Assembly: GCA_016297215.1 (NCBI GenBank) | Contig: JAEDGZ010000003.1 | Location: 51,333-115,332, forward strand | Direction: 5' to 3' | DNA from: Paludibacteraceae bacterium | GTDB taxonomy: Bacteria > Bacteroidota > Bacteroidia > Bacteroidales > Paludibacteraceae | Length of the DNA: 64,000 nucleotides | Shown: piece by piece, positions 9,088 through 16,866 of the stretch | Position numbering within the stretch: the stretch's first letter is position 1 | How the letters are laid out: each line of letters opens with the position of its first letter | The notes under the pieces: model-generated | What the model was told of the DNA's origin: nothing | Seen by the model: the letters and a program-made list of their open reading frames with translations, nothing else | Database searches by the model: none | Position numbers and translations under genes: made by a program

Positions 9088-9118
9088 CAAAGATACGACT
9101 ATTTTTTGATATGTGCAA
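9088..9118 (-). promoter_or_regulatory. Bacteroidota-type promoter for the CNNM gene
   Basis: On the minus strand, TTG (9118-9116), a 20-nt spacer, then TATCTTTG (9095-9088), matching the Bacteroidota -33/-7 consensus. It is 17 nt upstream of the CNNM start codon and divergent from the ruvA promoter. Confidence 0.75.
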
Positions 9119-9145
9119 GAAAAAGCAGGTTTTTAGTTGAAAAAC

Positions 9146-9176
9146 TTGCATATATCGCAAAAAAGCAGTAACTTTG
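9146..9176 (+). promoter_or_regulatory. Bacteroidota-type promoter for ruvA
   Basis: TTG (9146-9148), a 20-nt spacer, then TAACTTTG (9169-9176), about 20 nt upstream of the ruvA start. It matches the -33/-7 consensus of Bacteroidota primary sigma factors. Confidence 0.75.
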
Positions 9177-9195
9177 CAGCCCAAAAAGGCAAACT

Positions 9196-9813
9196 ATGAT
9201 AGATTATATCAAAGGCATACTTTCTGAACTGACACCCACGCTCGCGGTCGTAGAAGCCGCCGGCGTGGGTTATGCTATCAACATCACCCTGCCTGCCTAT
9301 TCCTTGCTCGTTGGTAAGGAGCAGCAGGAGTGCCGACTCTACACTACCGAGATTATCCGCGAGGACACCCATGACCTCTTCGGCTTCCCCTCCAAAGGCG
9401 AGCGGGCGCTCTTCGATATGCTGATGACGGTCAGCGGTATCGGTGCGAACACCGCCCGCATGATTCTCTCCGCGTTCTCCGCCTCCGAGGTGCGGCAAAT
9501 CATCGCTACGGGCAATGCCAAAGCCCTCTCGCAGGTGAAGGGACTGGGTCCGAAGACGGCGCAGCGCGTGATAGTAGATTTGAAAGACAAAGTGCTGAAA
9601 GTGGAGTTGGAGGACGGCGCGACGCCCGTTGCCGACATGGAGTTGCCCGATATGTCTTCGCCTGCCATGGAGGTGAAGGAAGAAGCCGTCGGCGCACTCA
9701 CCATGCTCGGGTTCCAAGCCGCCGCCAGCGGAAAAGTGGTGGATAAAATCCTCCGCGAAGACCCCACGCTGCCCGTGGAGAAAGTAATCAAACTCGCCCT
9801 CAAAATGCTATGA
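9196..9813 (+). CDS. ruvA: Holliday junction branch migration protein RuvA
   Basis: A 205-residue protein with the RuvA N-terminal OB-fold ('MIDYIKGILSELTPT', 'GVGYAINITLPAY'), two helix-hairpin-helix motifs ('LMTVSGIGANTARMIL' and 'LSQVKGLGPKTAQRVIVDLK') and the C-terminal domain III that contacts RuvB ('EEAVGALTMLGFQ'). It binds four-way junctions and recruits the RuvB motor. The DUF1599 gene starts one base after its stop, which suggests co-transcription. Confidence 0.95.
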   Translation: MIDYIKGILSELTPTLAVVEAAGVGYAINITLPAYSLLVGKEQQECRLYTTEIIREDTHDLFGFPSKGERALFDMLMTVSGIGANTARMILSAFSASEVRQIIATGNAKALSQVKGLGPKTAQRVIVDLKDKVLKVELEDGATPVADMELPDMSSPAMEVKEEAVGALTMLGFQAAASGKVVDKILREDPTLPVEKVIKLALKML

Positions 9814-9814
9814 T

Positions 9815-10351
9815 ATGAAGACGATAGAAGAATATGACGCAGTGGTGGCAGAGTGCCGCCATATATACGAGTTGAAGATGAAGGACTATGGTCCCAGTTG
9901 GCGTATCATGCGTCCGCAGACGGTGAACGACCAACTCTTCATCAAAGCCAAGCGCGTTCGCGAGATAGAGCAGACGGGCGTGAACATGGTGGGCGAGAGC
10001 GTGGAAGGCGAGATGATGGCGATAGTCAACTACTCCGTCATCGGGCTTATCCAACTCTTCGAGGGCTATGCCGACTCCGTGGATATGACCCGCGAGCGTG
10101 CTATCTCGCTCTACGACAAGTATATCGGCGATGCCAAAGCCCTCATGATTCGCAAGAACCACGACTACGGCGAGGCGTGGCGCGACATGTTCCCTTCCAG
10201 CCTAACGGACATCATCCTCACCAAAATCAACCGCAACAAACAGATTGCCGCCAACGACAACCATACGCTCTGCTCCGAAGGTGCGGACGGCAACTATTTC
10301 GATATGATTAACTACGCTATCTTTTATCTGATTAAGCAGCATGAAACATAG
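9815..10351 (+). CDS. DUF1599 protein with two tandem domains
   Basis: A 178-residue protein of the DUF1599 (nucleotide modification associated 1) family, of unknown biochemical role. It is an internal duplication: residues about 15-85 ('KMKDYGPSWRIMRP', then 'EGEMMAIVNYSVIGLIQL') align with about 105-175 ('RKNHDYGEAWRDMFP', then 'GNYFDMINYAIFYLIKQ'). Each half keeps an HDYG/KDYG-W block and an acidic DxINY-like block. It sits between ruvA and the BT_3928-type gene, with an 11-nt overlap to the latter. The family name reflects association with nucleotide modification elsewhere; nothing here proves that role. Confidence 0.85.
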   Translation: MKTIEEYDAVVAECRHIYELKMKDYGPSWRIMRPQTVNDQLFIKAKRVREIEQTGVNMVGESVEGEMMAIVNYSVIGLIQLFEGYADSVDMTRERAISLYDKYIGDAKALMIRKNHDYGEAWRDMFPSSLTDIILTKINRNKQIAANDNHTLCSEGADGNYFDMINYAIFYLIKQHET

Positions 10352-11477
10352 TAAACCTCTCCATATCCTCGGCAGTATCTGCCGCACACTCCTCGGACTC
10401 ACGTTTATCTTCTCCGGTTTCGTCAAAGCCATCGACCCGCTCGGTACTACCTATAAGATAGAAGACTATCTGAAAGCCTTCGGCGGTGTGTTCATGGATA
10501 TGATGCCCCTCGCCATGACGGCGGCTATCGTGATGATTGCTTTTGAGTTCGCGCTGGGCGTCTGCCTGCTCTGCAACGTCCGCACGAACATCACCTCGTG
10601 GCTGGCGCTGCTGTTCATGCTGGTAATGACCCCACTGACGCTCTATATCGCATTAGAGAACCCCGTAACCGACTGCGGCTGCTTCGGCGATGCCATCAAA
10701 CTGAGCAATTGGGCGACCTTCTGGAAGAACATCGTGCTCCTCGCGCTGGTGATAACGCTCTTGCGGACCAAGCGTTATATCCGTCAGACCTTCACGTGGT
10801 GGGCAGAACTGGCGCTCCTCATTCTTGCCTTAGCCGCTATGGCGGGCGTGATGGGCTATTCGCTTACCCATCTGCCTTTCATCGATTTCCGCCCTTATAA
10901 GATAGGCAACAACCTTCCCGCGCTGATGGAGGTGCCCGACGATGCACCCCACGATGAGTATGCCGTTACGTTCATCTACGAGAAAGACGGCGTGCAGCAG
11001 GAGTTCACCCTCGACAACTACCCCAAAGGCGACTCCACATGGACGTTTGTCAACCAGAAATCCGTGTTGGTGCAGAAGGGCTTTGAGCCTGCCATCCACG
11101 ACTTCGAGTTGCTCAACAGCGACTTCGAAGACCTCACCTTCGACATCTTGGAGAGCGAGGTGCCCGTTACGCTGGTGGTGATGTACGACCTGAGCAAGAC
11201 CGACCGCGCCCAACTGCCCAAGGTGCAGGCACTCCACGAGCAATGCCGCGCCAACGACCTGCCCTTCTATATCCTCACGGGCTCCGATGAGCAGACCATT
11301 GAGGCATTCTTCGTAAATAGCGATATATCGCCCGAGGATTGCATCCTCACCTGCGATGGCGTAACGCTCAAGACCATCGTCCGCGCCAACCCGGGAGTCA
11401 TCGTCCTGCAAAACGGCACGGTTATTGATAAATATAACCTAAGAAATAAGAGGATCTTCCCAAATAATGTAAAATAG
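10341..11477 (+). CDS. BT_3928-family membrane protein (DoxX/MauE-like plus thioredoxin-like domain)
   Basis: A 378-residue protein with four N-terminal helices of DoxX/MauE type (about residues 10-30, 50-75, 78-98, 125-145), carrying 'VTDCGCFGDAIKLSNW', the Cys motif seen in MauE-like proteins. A fifth helix near 155-175 leads to an extracytoplasmic domain whose last third ('VPVTLVVMYDLSKTDRAQL', 'LPFYILTGSDEQTI') resembles a thioredoxin fold without a CxxC. It is usually linked to DUF1599 and tpiA in Bacteroidales, as here. Function unknown; a redox or quinone-related membrane role is a guess from the domains. Confidence 0.8.
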   Translation: MKHSKPLHILGSICRTLLGLTFIFSGFVKAIDPLGTTYKIEDYLKAFGGVFMDMMPLAMTAAIVMIAFEFALGVCLLCNVRTNITSWLALLFMLVMTPLTLYIALENPVTDCGCFGDAIKLSNWATFWKNIVLLALVITLLRTKRYIRQTFTWWAELALLILALAAMAGVMGYSLTHLPFIDFRPYKIGNNLPALMEVPDDAPHDEYAVTFIYEKDGVQQEFTLDNYPKGDSTWTFVNQKSVLVQKGFEPAIHDFELLNSDFEDLTFDILESEVPVTLVVMYDLSKTDRAQLPKVQALHEQCRANDLPFYILTGSDEQTIEAFFVNSDISPEDCILTCDGVTLKTIVRANPGVIVLQNGTVIDKYNLRNKRIFPNNVK

Positions 11478-11511
11478 TAAATTGTCAAATAAAAAATAAA
11501 AAATAAGAATT

Positions 11512-12261
11512 ATGCGTACAAGAATGGTTGCAGGCAACTGGAAGATGAACAAGACCCTGCAAGAAGGGGTAGCATTGGCTACCGAACTGAAAGAACAAGT
11601 GAAGAACCCTGCATGTGCTGTTGTTATCGGCACTCCGTTTATCCACCTCGCTACCGTGGCAGAGTTGCTCAAAGACTCTCCCATCAAGGTGGCAGCGGAG
11701 AACTGCGCCGACAAAGAGAAAGGTGCTTACACGGGTGAGGTCAGCGCCGCTATGGTGAAGTCCACCGGCGCAGAGTACTGCATCCTCGGGCACTCCGAGC
11801 GTCGTGCGTACTACCACGAGGACTATGCCATCCTCCGCGAGAAAGTGCAACTCGCGCTGGCAAACGGCTTGGAGGTTATCTTCTGCATCGGCGAGGTGAA
11901 AGAGGAGCGCGAGGCAGGCAAGCAGAACGAGGTGGTGAAAGCACAACTCGAAGGCTCTGTGTTCAACCTCACCGCTGAGGAGTGGAGCCATATCACGCTG
12001 GCTTACGAACCCGTATGGGCTATCGGCACCGGCTTGACCGCTACCCCCGCGCAGGCACAGGAGATTCACGCCTATATCCGCTCGCTCGTGGCTGAGAAAT
12101 ACGGCGCACAAGTGGCAGACGACACCACCATCCTCTATGGCGGCTCCTGCAACGAGAAGAACGCGGCAGAGCTCTTTGCCAACCCCGATGTGGACGGCGG
12201 ACTCATCGGCGGCGCTGCCCTCGTAGCAGAGAAATTCCTCGCTATCATCAACGCAAGATAA
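11512..12261 (+). CDS. tpiA: Triosephosphate isomerase
   Basis: A 249-residue TIM-barrel enzyme with all classic motifs: 'AGNWKMNKT' (catalytic Lys), 'CILGHSERR' (electrophilic His about 98), 'AYEPVWAIGTG' (catalytic Glu) and 'LYGGSCNEKN' with 'GGLIGGAAL' for phosphate binding. It interconverts dihydroxyacetone phosphate and glyceraldehyde 3-phosphate in glycolysis. It follows the BT_3928-type gene after 34 nt. The folE and SPOR genes often found downstream in Bacteroides are missing here. Confidence 0.97.
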   Translation: MRTRMVAGNWKMNKTLQEGVALATELKEQVKNPACAVVIGTPFIHLATVAELLKDSPIKVAAENCADKEKGAYTGEVSAAMVKSTGAEYCILGHSERRAYYHEDYAILREKVQLALANGLEVIFCIGEVKEEREAGKQNEVVKAQLEGSVFNLTAEEWSHITLAYEPVWAIGTGLTATPAQAQEIHAYIRSLVAEKYGAQVADDTTILYGGSCNEKNAAELFANPDVDGGLIGGAALVAEKFLAIINAR

Positions 12262-12736
12262 GTTTCTAATTTAGAATTTAGAATTAAGAATTAAGAAGGC
12301 GTTGCCTGCCTGTTTTCAGAGCATGAGCCCTCTTAATTCTTAATTACTACTGGTGCGTTAATTACTGTTTAATGCTATATAAGACGCTAATATACAATCA
12401 ATCACAAGCATTCTTTGATTTTCTTATTTGATTTGAAAGTGGCTATGAGTATGTCCTTCCAGCAGTCAAGAAGTAATTTTGTTTTTGGTAATATTAAATG
12501 GTCAAATAAAATATTTGAAGAATATTTGGACAATATTTGGAAATATTTGTTGAAATAAAAAAGTTTTTGTTCGTTTTTGTCAAGTATGATTGTTTGTTTT
12601 TGTGTATAAATCTTATTTCGAGTTCATGTGAATATGCTTGCATCTATGTTTATCCCGATAAGTCGGGAATTTATCGGGAAAGTACGAAAAGTTAACGCAT
12701 CAGTAATAATTCTTAGTTCTTAATTCTGAATTGACT
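12262..12736. other. Non-coding stretch with AT-rich repeats
   Basis: About 475 bp without a credible gene. It holds short 'AATTAAGAATTAAG' type direct repeats near both ends, the AT-rich repeat R2 (12517-12606) and a palindrome CCCGATAAGTCGGG (12654-12667) related to one at 43243-43256. No consensus promoter was found for the carbonic anhydrase gene downstream. Confidence 0.7.
12517..12606 (+). repeat. AT-rich dispersed repeat R2, copy 1
   Basis: About 90 bp built around repeated AATATTTG, then GTTGAAATAAAAA and TTGTTCGTTTTTGT. A second copy in the same orientation lies at 57491-57580, with only scattered differences. No open reading frame spans it. Both copies lie between genes. Confidence 0.8.
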
Positions 12737-13261
12737 ATGCCTCTTATCAAGACTATCAACCGCAACGGGGAAGTGCTTACGCCCCGCATTGCGGACAGCG
12801 TCATCATGATGGAGAACGCCACCGTGGTGGGCGATGTCTCCATCGGCGAAGGCACTACCCTTTGGTTCAACGCCGTGCTCCGCGGGGATGTCAACACCAT
12901 CACCATCGGCAACCACTGCAATATCCAAGACGGCTCTGTCCTCCACACGCTCTACCAAAAATCCACCATCGAGATAGGCGACTATGTGTCAGTGGGGCAC
13001 AACGTAACCATCCACGGTGCTCATATCCGCGACTACGCGCTCATCGGCATGGGTTCCACGCTGCTGGACGATGTGGAGGTGGGCGAGGGCGCCATCGTGG
13101 CAGCAGGTGCGCTGGTGCTCAAAGGCACAAAAATCGGTCCCTACGAGGTGTGGGGCGGTGTGCCGGCGAAGTTCATCAAGAAAGCCGACCCCGAGCAGAC
13201 CAACGAGATCAACCGCAAAATCGCCCACAACTACGCCATGTATGCTTCGTGGTATAAGTAG
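12737..13261 (+). CDS. Gamma-carbonic anhydrase family protein (hexapeptide repeat)
   Basis: A 174-residue left-handed beta-helix protein with hexapeptide repeats throughout ('VVGDVSIGEGTTLWFNAVLR', 'IGNHCNIQDGSVLH', 'DYVSVGHNVTIHGAHI', 'GAIVAAGALVLKG'). The three zinc-ligand histidines of the gamma class are in place: one after 'GSVL', and those of 'VGHNVTIHG'. It could hydrate CO2, though many YrdA/PaaY-like members have unproven activity. ATG 12737 was chosen over an upstream TTG at 12731. It appears monocistronic, with a strong hairpin downstream. Confidence 0.88.
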   Translation: MPLIKTINRNGEVLTPRIADSVIMMENATVVGDVSIGEGTTLWFNAVLRGDVNTITIGNHCNIQDGSVLHTLYQKSTIEIGDYVSVGHNVTIHGAHIRDYALIGMGSTLLDDVEVGEGAIVAAGALVLKGTKIGPYEVWGGVPAKFIKKADPEQTNEINRKIAHNYAMYASWYK

Positions 13262-13300
13262 GAACAAAGAAACAAGACTTGAGTTCTCTTAAGAAACCAA

Positions 13301-13345
13301 ACATAAAAGAAGGGATCGAATATGAATCGGTCCCTTCTTTTATGT
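13301..13345. terminator. Strong hairpin terminator between convergent genes
   Basis: A 19-bp stem formed by 13301-13319 and 13327-13345, with one G:T pair and a 7-nt loop. The AT-rich ends give T-runs on both strands, so it can terminate the carbonic anhydrase gene and the lipoprotein operon on the other strand. Confidence 0.85.
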
Positions 13346-13360
13346 TGTGTAGCACTATCG

Positions 13361-14326
13361 TCATTCAATCACATAGACAGGCATTGGTGCGTGGAATGTC
13401 GCAGAAACAATTGCACCTGCTGCCGTGAGAGCATCTATAGTAATGAGGAACTGTTCTCCTTCATTCTTCACCTCAACGCTCATATCAGCCAAAGAGAGCA
13501 CTGTTTGTACACCATTCTGCAGCAGCGAAACTTGAGTCCAGGACGGATAAATCGTATTAGGTTCGCCGGTAACATCAAGCAGATAAGTTCCATCAGCCAG
13601 CGTAGTAGGATCCGGCGAGAAGAGGAATAAGTCAAATGCCAGCCCATTTCCGCCGTAGATTGTTTCATCCGCCTCTTCGTCGTATGTGGCAGTCACTCCC
13701 TCGGAAAGCAAAGAGCAGACTACTCCTACACTCGTTCCGGCACCGACAACATCTCCTACAATAATCGCAGAAGCGTCCACCAAAACACTTTCGTCTTTTA
13801 CCTCAAGCGGTGCATGGAAAGTTGCGTGCACCGGTGCTCCCGTAACAGCAGTAGCGTTAATGTCAATTATCACTTGGTCGCCCTCATGTTTCACCTCTGC
13901 CTCTACACTTTGGAGTGCAAGGGTCGTTGCGATATTATCATGCAGGACTACTACTTGTGCGTTATTATTGAACATAGTCATCGGCGCAAAGCTATCGCTC
14001 GTAACGTATTTTCCATCTGTCAAGGCAGCCACATCAGTCAAGAAACAGAGGTCAAGCACATAACCATCTCCACTGCTTGACACTTGTCCCGTAACGGGGT
14101 CTTCGTCAAGTACCACTCCTGCAGATGCAAACATACACGATACAGCGAACGCCCCATCTACATCAGGTGATGCCCATGCGAACGCTGTACCCTGCGTCAG
14201 GGTCTCACGTTCTGCCTGCTGACTATCGCCCAAAGCAGTGTCATAAAACTTGTCTTGGCATGCCGGCAACAGCAATATACCGGCAGCCAATGCTAAACTT
14301 ATAATAGAACGTCTCATATATTTCAT
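13361..14326 (-). CDS. Lipoprotein with two tandem homologous domains, SusC/D-linked
   Basis: A 321-residue protein with a lipoprotein signal ('GILLLPACQDK', lipidated Cys about 23). Two halves are homologous: about residues 85-178 ('GDGYVLDLCFLTD', 'ALTDGKYVT', 'EVKHEGDQVIIDINA', 'ATFHAPL') and about 225-318 ('GNGLAFDLFLFSP', 'TLADGTYLL', 'EVKNEGEQFLITIDA', 'ATFHAPM'). It is probably surface or outer-membrane exposed, as are many accessory lipoproteins of SusC/D loci. It is the last gene of locus 1 and has no recognised enzyme motif. Ligand binding is an inference from context. Confidence 0.7.
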   Translation of the reverse strand: MKYMRRSIISLALAAGILLLPACQDKFYDTALGDSQQAERETLTQGTAFAWASPDVDGAFAVSCMFASAGVVLDEDPVTGQVSSSGDGYVLDLCFLTDVAALTDGKYVTSDSFAPMTMFNNNAQVVVLHDNIATTLALQSVEAEVKHEGDQVIIDINATAVTGAPVHATFHAPLEVKDESVLVDASAIIVGDVVGAGTSVGVVCSLLSEGVTATYDEEADETIYGGNGLAFDLFLFSPDPTTLADGTYLLDVTGEPNTIYPSWTQVSLLQNGVQTVLSLADMSVEVKNEGEQFLITIDALTAAGAIVSATFHAPMPVYVIE

Positions 14327-14346
14327 TGATTTTTAACGTTTAACCA

Positions 14347-15231
14347 TTAGTTACCAGGGAAGCCGTTGTCCCATACCCACGATTCGGTTGCAGGACCATA
14401 CAAGCCATCGCCATCCGTCCACAAACAGGTGAGTACATATTCGTTACCATCACTTTCAAAAAACTCGTGGGTACCTATATATTGCTCAGTCCAATAAATC
14501 CAGTTGTAACCTGTATTCTCCACCTCATTCCATGTCATAGTAAGCCCTTTTGCACTGTAATCTGCGTTGAGATAGAACAAGAGGTGCAAGCCCGGTTCCG
14601 TACAATACTCGCGCGCAATGAGATAGTAGGGACTGTTCAATCGGAAGAGCAAAGAGCCGTCTTCTGCCGTAAATTCTTTGGCTTGCTCAATGGGCACCGC
14701 TACGCCCTCAACGCCTTCCCACTCAGAACTCATCGTTACGGAGCCCATAGCGACCCAAGTATAATCTGCGGCTACAGCCAAAGTAACACTACTCGGGGCA
14801 TAAGAAAAGGCACAATCTTCCGGAATAGAAACTGCAAGAGAAGCAGACTCACCGAAGTCCAATAGAGTAGTAATCCACAACGTATCAACGCTCTGTCCCG
14901 CAGCAAATTCTGCCACGCTATCCAAAACAAAAGCCTCTACATCTCCTGTAAACTCAAGTTGGAGCGACAGGGCTTCAGCAGTAACGTTACGTCCCACCAA
15001 AACGGGGAAGGAAGGTTCTGCACTAGTGAAGGTGCCGCCTGCCCAAGTAATCATTACAGAGTCTCCATCAGCAGGCTTAATGGTGATATCGCCTGTGTTA
15101 TTATAGATAAATGCTTGCACTTGGTTATCGTCCACAGGCGACGGGTCGCGCAGCACTTCTTCAGGCTGACAAGCAGAGAAGAGCAATCCAAGGGATGCCA
15201 CTGCCGCACAAATTACATATCTTGTTTTCAT
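14347..15231 (-). CDS. SusC/D-linked accessory lipoprotein of unknown function
   Basis: A 294-residue protein with a lipobox ('LLFSACQPEE', Cys about 21). The rest is rich in Ser, Thr, Trp and acidic residues with predicted beta-strand character ('TSAEPSFPVLVGRNVTAEAL', 'YTWVAMGSVTMSSEW'). No catalytic motif is visible. It lies between susD and the duplicated lipoprotein with short gaps (29 and 20 nt), so it belongs to the same operon and occupies the place of a SusE/F-like surface binding protein. That role is inferred from position only. Confidence 0.7.
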   Translation of the reverse strand: MKTRYVICAAVASLGLLFSACQPEEVLRDPSPVDDNQVQAFIYNNTGDITIKPADGDSVMITWAGGTFTSAEPSFPVLVGRNVTAEALSLQLEFTGDVEAFVLDSVAEFAAGQSVDTLWITTLLDFGESASLAVSIPEDCAFSYAPSSVTLAVAADYTWVAMGSVTMSSEWEGVEGVAVPIEQAKEFTAEDGSLLFRLNSPYYLIAREYCTEPGLHLLFYLNADYSAKGLTMTWNEVENTGYNWIYWTEQYIGTHEFFESDGNEYVLTCLWTDGDGLYGPATESWVWDNGFPGN

Positions 15232-15260
15232 AATAGTTTGACTTTTAATTCATTATACAA

Positions 15261-16841
15261 TTACAGCGGACTTACAAACGGGTTGTTATCTTGCTCGCTG
15301 ATACCGTCGTTGGCTTCTATTTCCTTCTGCGGGATTACCCAGAGGCGTGCCGAGTGGTTAGCCGGTATATCCACTACCCATGCTGCAGGCCAGTTGCTGC
15401 TATTGGTGCGGACGGTCGGTTTCTCCAAGCGTTGCAGGTCGAAGAAAGCAAAGCCTTCACCCCACAACTCAATACGACGCTGCAACCAGATAGCCTCACG
15501 CACATCACCCGTGCAAGTATATTTCGGGTCGCGGTTCTGCTGCACGAAGTTCTCCAAGAGCGCTTTTGCCTCGCCTTCTTTGCCAGCCAAAACTAAGCCT
15601 TCTGCCTGCACGAAGAGCATCTCCTCGTAGCGCATCAGAATCCAGTCAGCCGCAGCAGTCAGCGTTTGCATGTTGTCGCCCGCTACACCGAACTTCACAT
15701 TCACATACTGCATGGAGGGATCGCTCTCTGCCACTTCTTTCCACACACTGTAGTTGTTGTTCTCCAGCAGCGGCGAAGAGAGGTTCTCGTCGAGCCACCA
15801 TCCATGGCGCACGTCGGTAGCAGGAATCTGGTCGTAGAGCGCACTGGCGATACTACGGTAAGCACCTACACCCGTGTAACCGTCGGTGAACAAAGACGAC
15901 ATATGGCTGGGCCAGTTGACGATACCGGATTGTACAATATCGTTGCTCTCCACAATGATATTCGCCCAAATAACGGAGTTAGCCGTAGCGGAGCAGAACG
16001 TAGGTTGCGACACCTCTGCGCGAGTATAAGGTTGGGCGCCCGACAATGCAATCGCCTTGGCAGCATCATCCGCCGCAGCCTGCCCGTTGTTGAGCAACAA
16101 GTTCACACGCGCACGGAAGCCATAAGCCACCGCTTGGTCAACCATGCCTTTGTCCGAACGGAAATAGCCATCAAGGTCAACAATCGCCTCATCGAGGTCT
16201 TCCATGATGAACTTATAGACCGCCTCTACCGTCTGACGGGGGTTATTGGTCAGTTCATCAGCCGTCATGCCATCACGCACAATGGGCACGCAAGGCTTCT
16301 GCAGGTTGGCTGCGTTGCTGCATGTGTATTGGTACAACTGCGCCAAGGTGGCATAGCAATAGGCACGTACCGCCAATGCCTGACCGCGGTTGGAAAGCAG
16401 AGTAGCGTCTTCTGCGTCAGCAGGAATAGAACTAATAACTGTGTTGCAAGCGTAGATAATCTTGTAGAACGTGTTCCACACCTGCAAAGCACCATACGAA
16501 GTGGTAGAGTGGTTCGCAAAGTCCGAATAACCAAACCAGTTGTAACCGATGTTAGGACCAACCCAGTCTTGCCCCTCTGCCTCAAACAACATCAGGCAGG
16601 AAGCCAATCCGAAGTCGTTGTGGCGACTATAGCCGTAATCACCCAGACCTGCAAACTCCTGAATCATAATGGCGTAGATAGCACTGATATCAGCCGCAGC
16701 ATTCTCGGGAATTTTGGAATAAGCATCCTCTTTGAGGGCATCGGTTTTGTTCGCACCCTCAGGCTGCGTATTCATCATATCTTCGCAGCCGGCAAACGCC
16801 ATACAGCAGGCGATGAGGCAACTAATATATTTTCTTTTCAT
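15261..16841 (-). CDS. SusD/RagB-family nutrient-binding lipoprotein (locus 1)
   Basis: A 526-residue protein with a lipobox ('CMAFAGCEDMMN') followed by an acidic residue typical of surface export. The C-terminal text 'ILMRYEEMLFVQAEGLVLAG' and 'LQRRIELWGEGFAFFDLQRL' is the hallmark of SusD/RagB proteins. SusD forms the lid of the SusC transporter and captures the ligand. I chose ATG 16841 ('MKRKYISC') rather than an upstream TTG. It lies 25 nt downstream of its susC partner. The substrate cannot be read from the sequence. Confidence 0.93.
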   Translation of the reverse strand: MKRKYISCLIACCMAFAGCEDMMNTQPEGANKTDALKEDAYSKIPENAAADISAIYAIMIQEFAGLGDYGYSRHNDFGLASCLMLFEAEGQDWVGPNIGYNWFGYSDFANHSTTSYGALQVWNTFYKIIYACNTVISSIPADAEDATLLSNRGQALAVRAYCYATLAQLYQYTCSNAANLQKPCVPIVRDGMTADELTNNPRQTVEAVYKFIMEDLDEAIVDLDGYFRSDKGMVDQAVAYGFRARVNLLLNNGQAAADDAAKAIALSGAQPYTRAEVSQPTFCSATANSVIWANIIVESNDIVQSGIVNWPSHMSSLFTDGYTGVGAYRSIASALYDQIPATDVRHGWWLDENLSSPLLENNNYSVWKEVAESDPSMQYVNVKFGVAGDNMQTLTAAADWILMRYEEMLFVQAEGLVLAGKEGEAKALLENFVQQNRDPKYTCTGDVREAIWLQRRIELWGEGFAFFDLQRLEKPTVRTNSSNWPAAWVVDIPANHSARLWVIPQKEIEANDGISEQDNNPFVSPL

Positions 16842-16866
16842 ACTATTCAACAATTTATTAGGTTAC

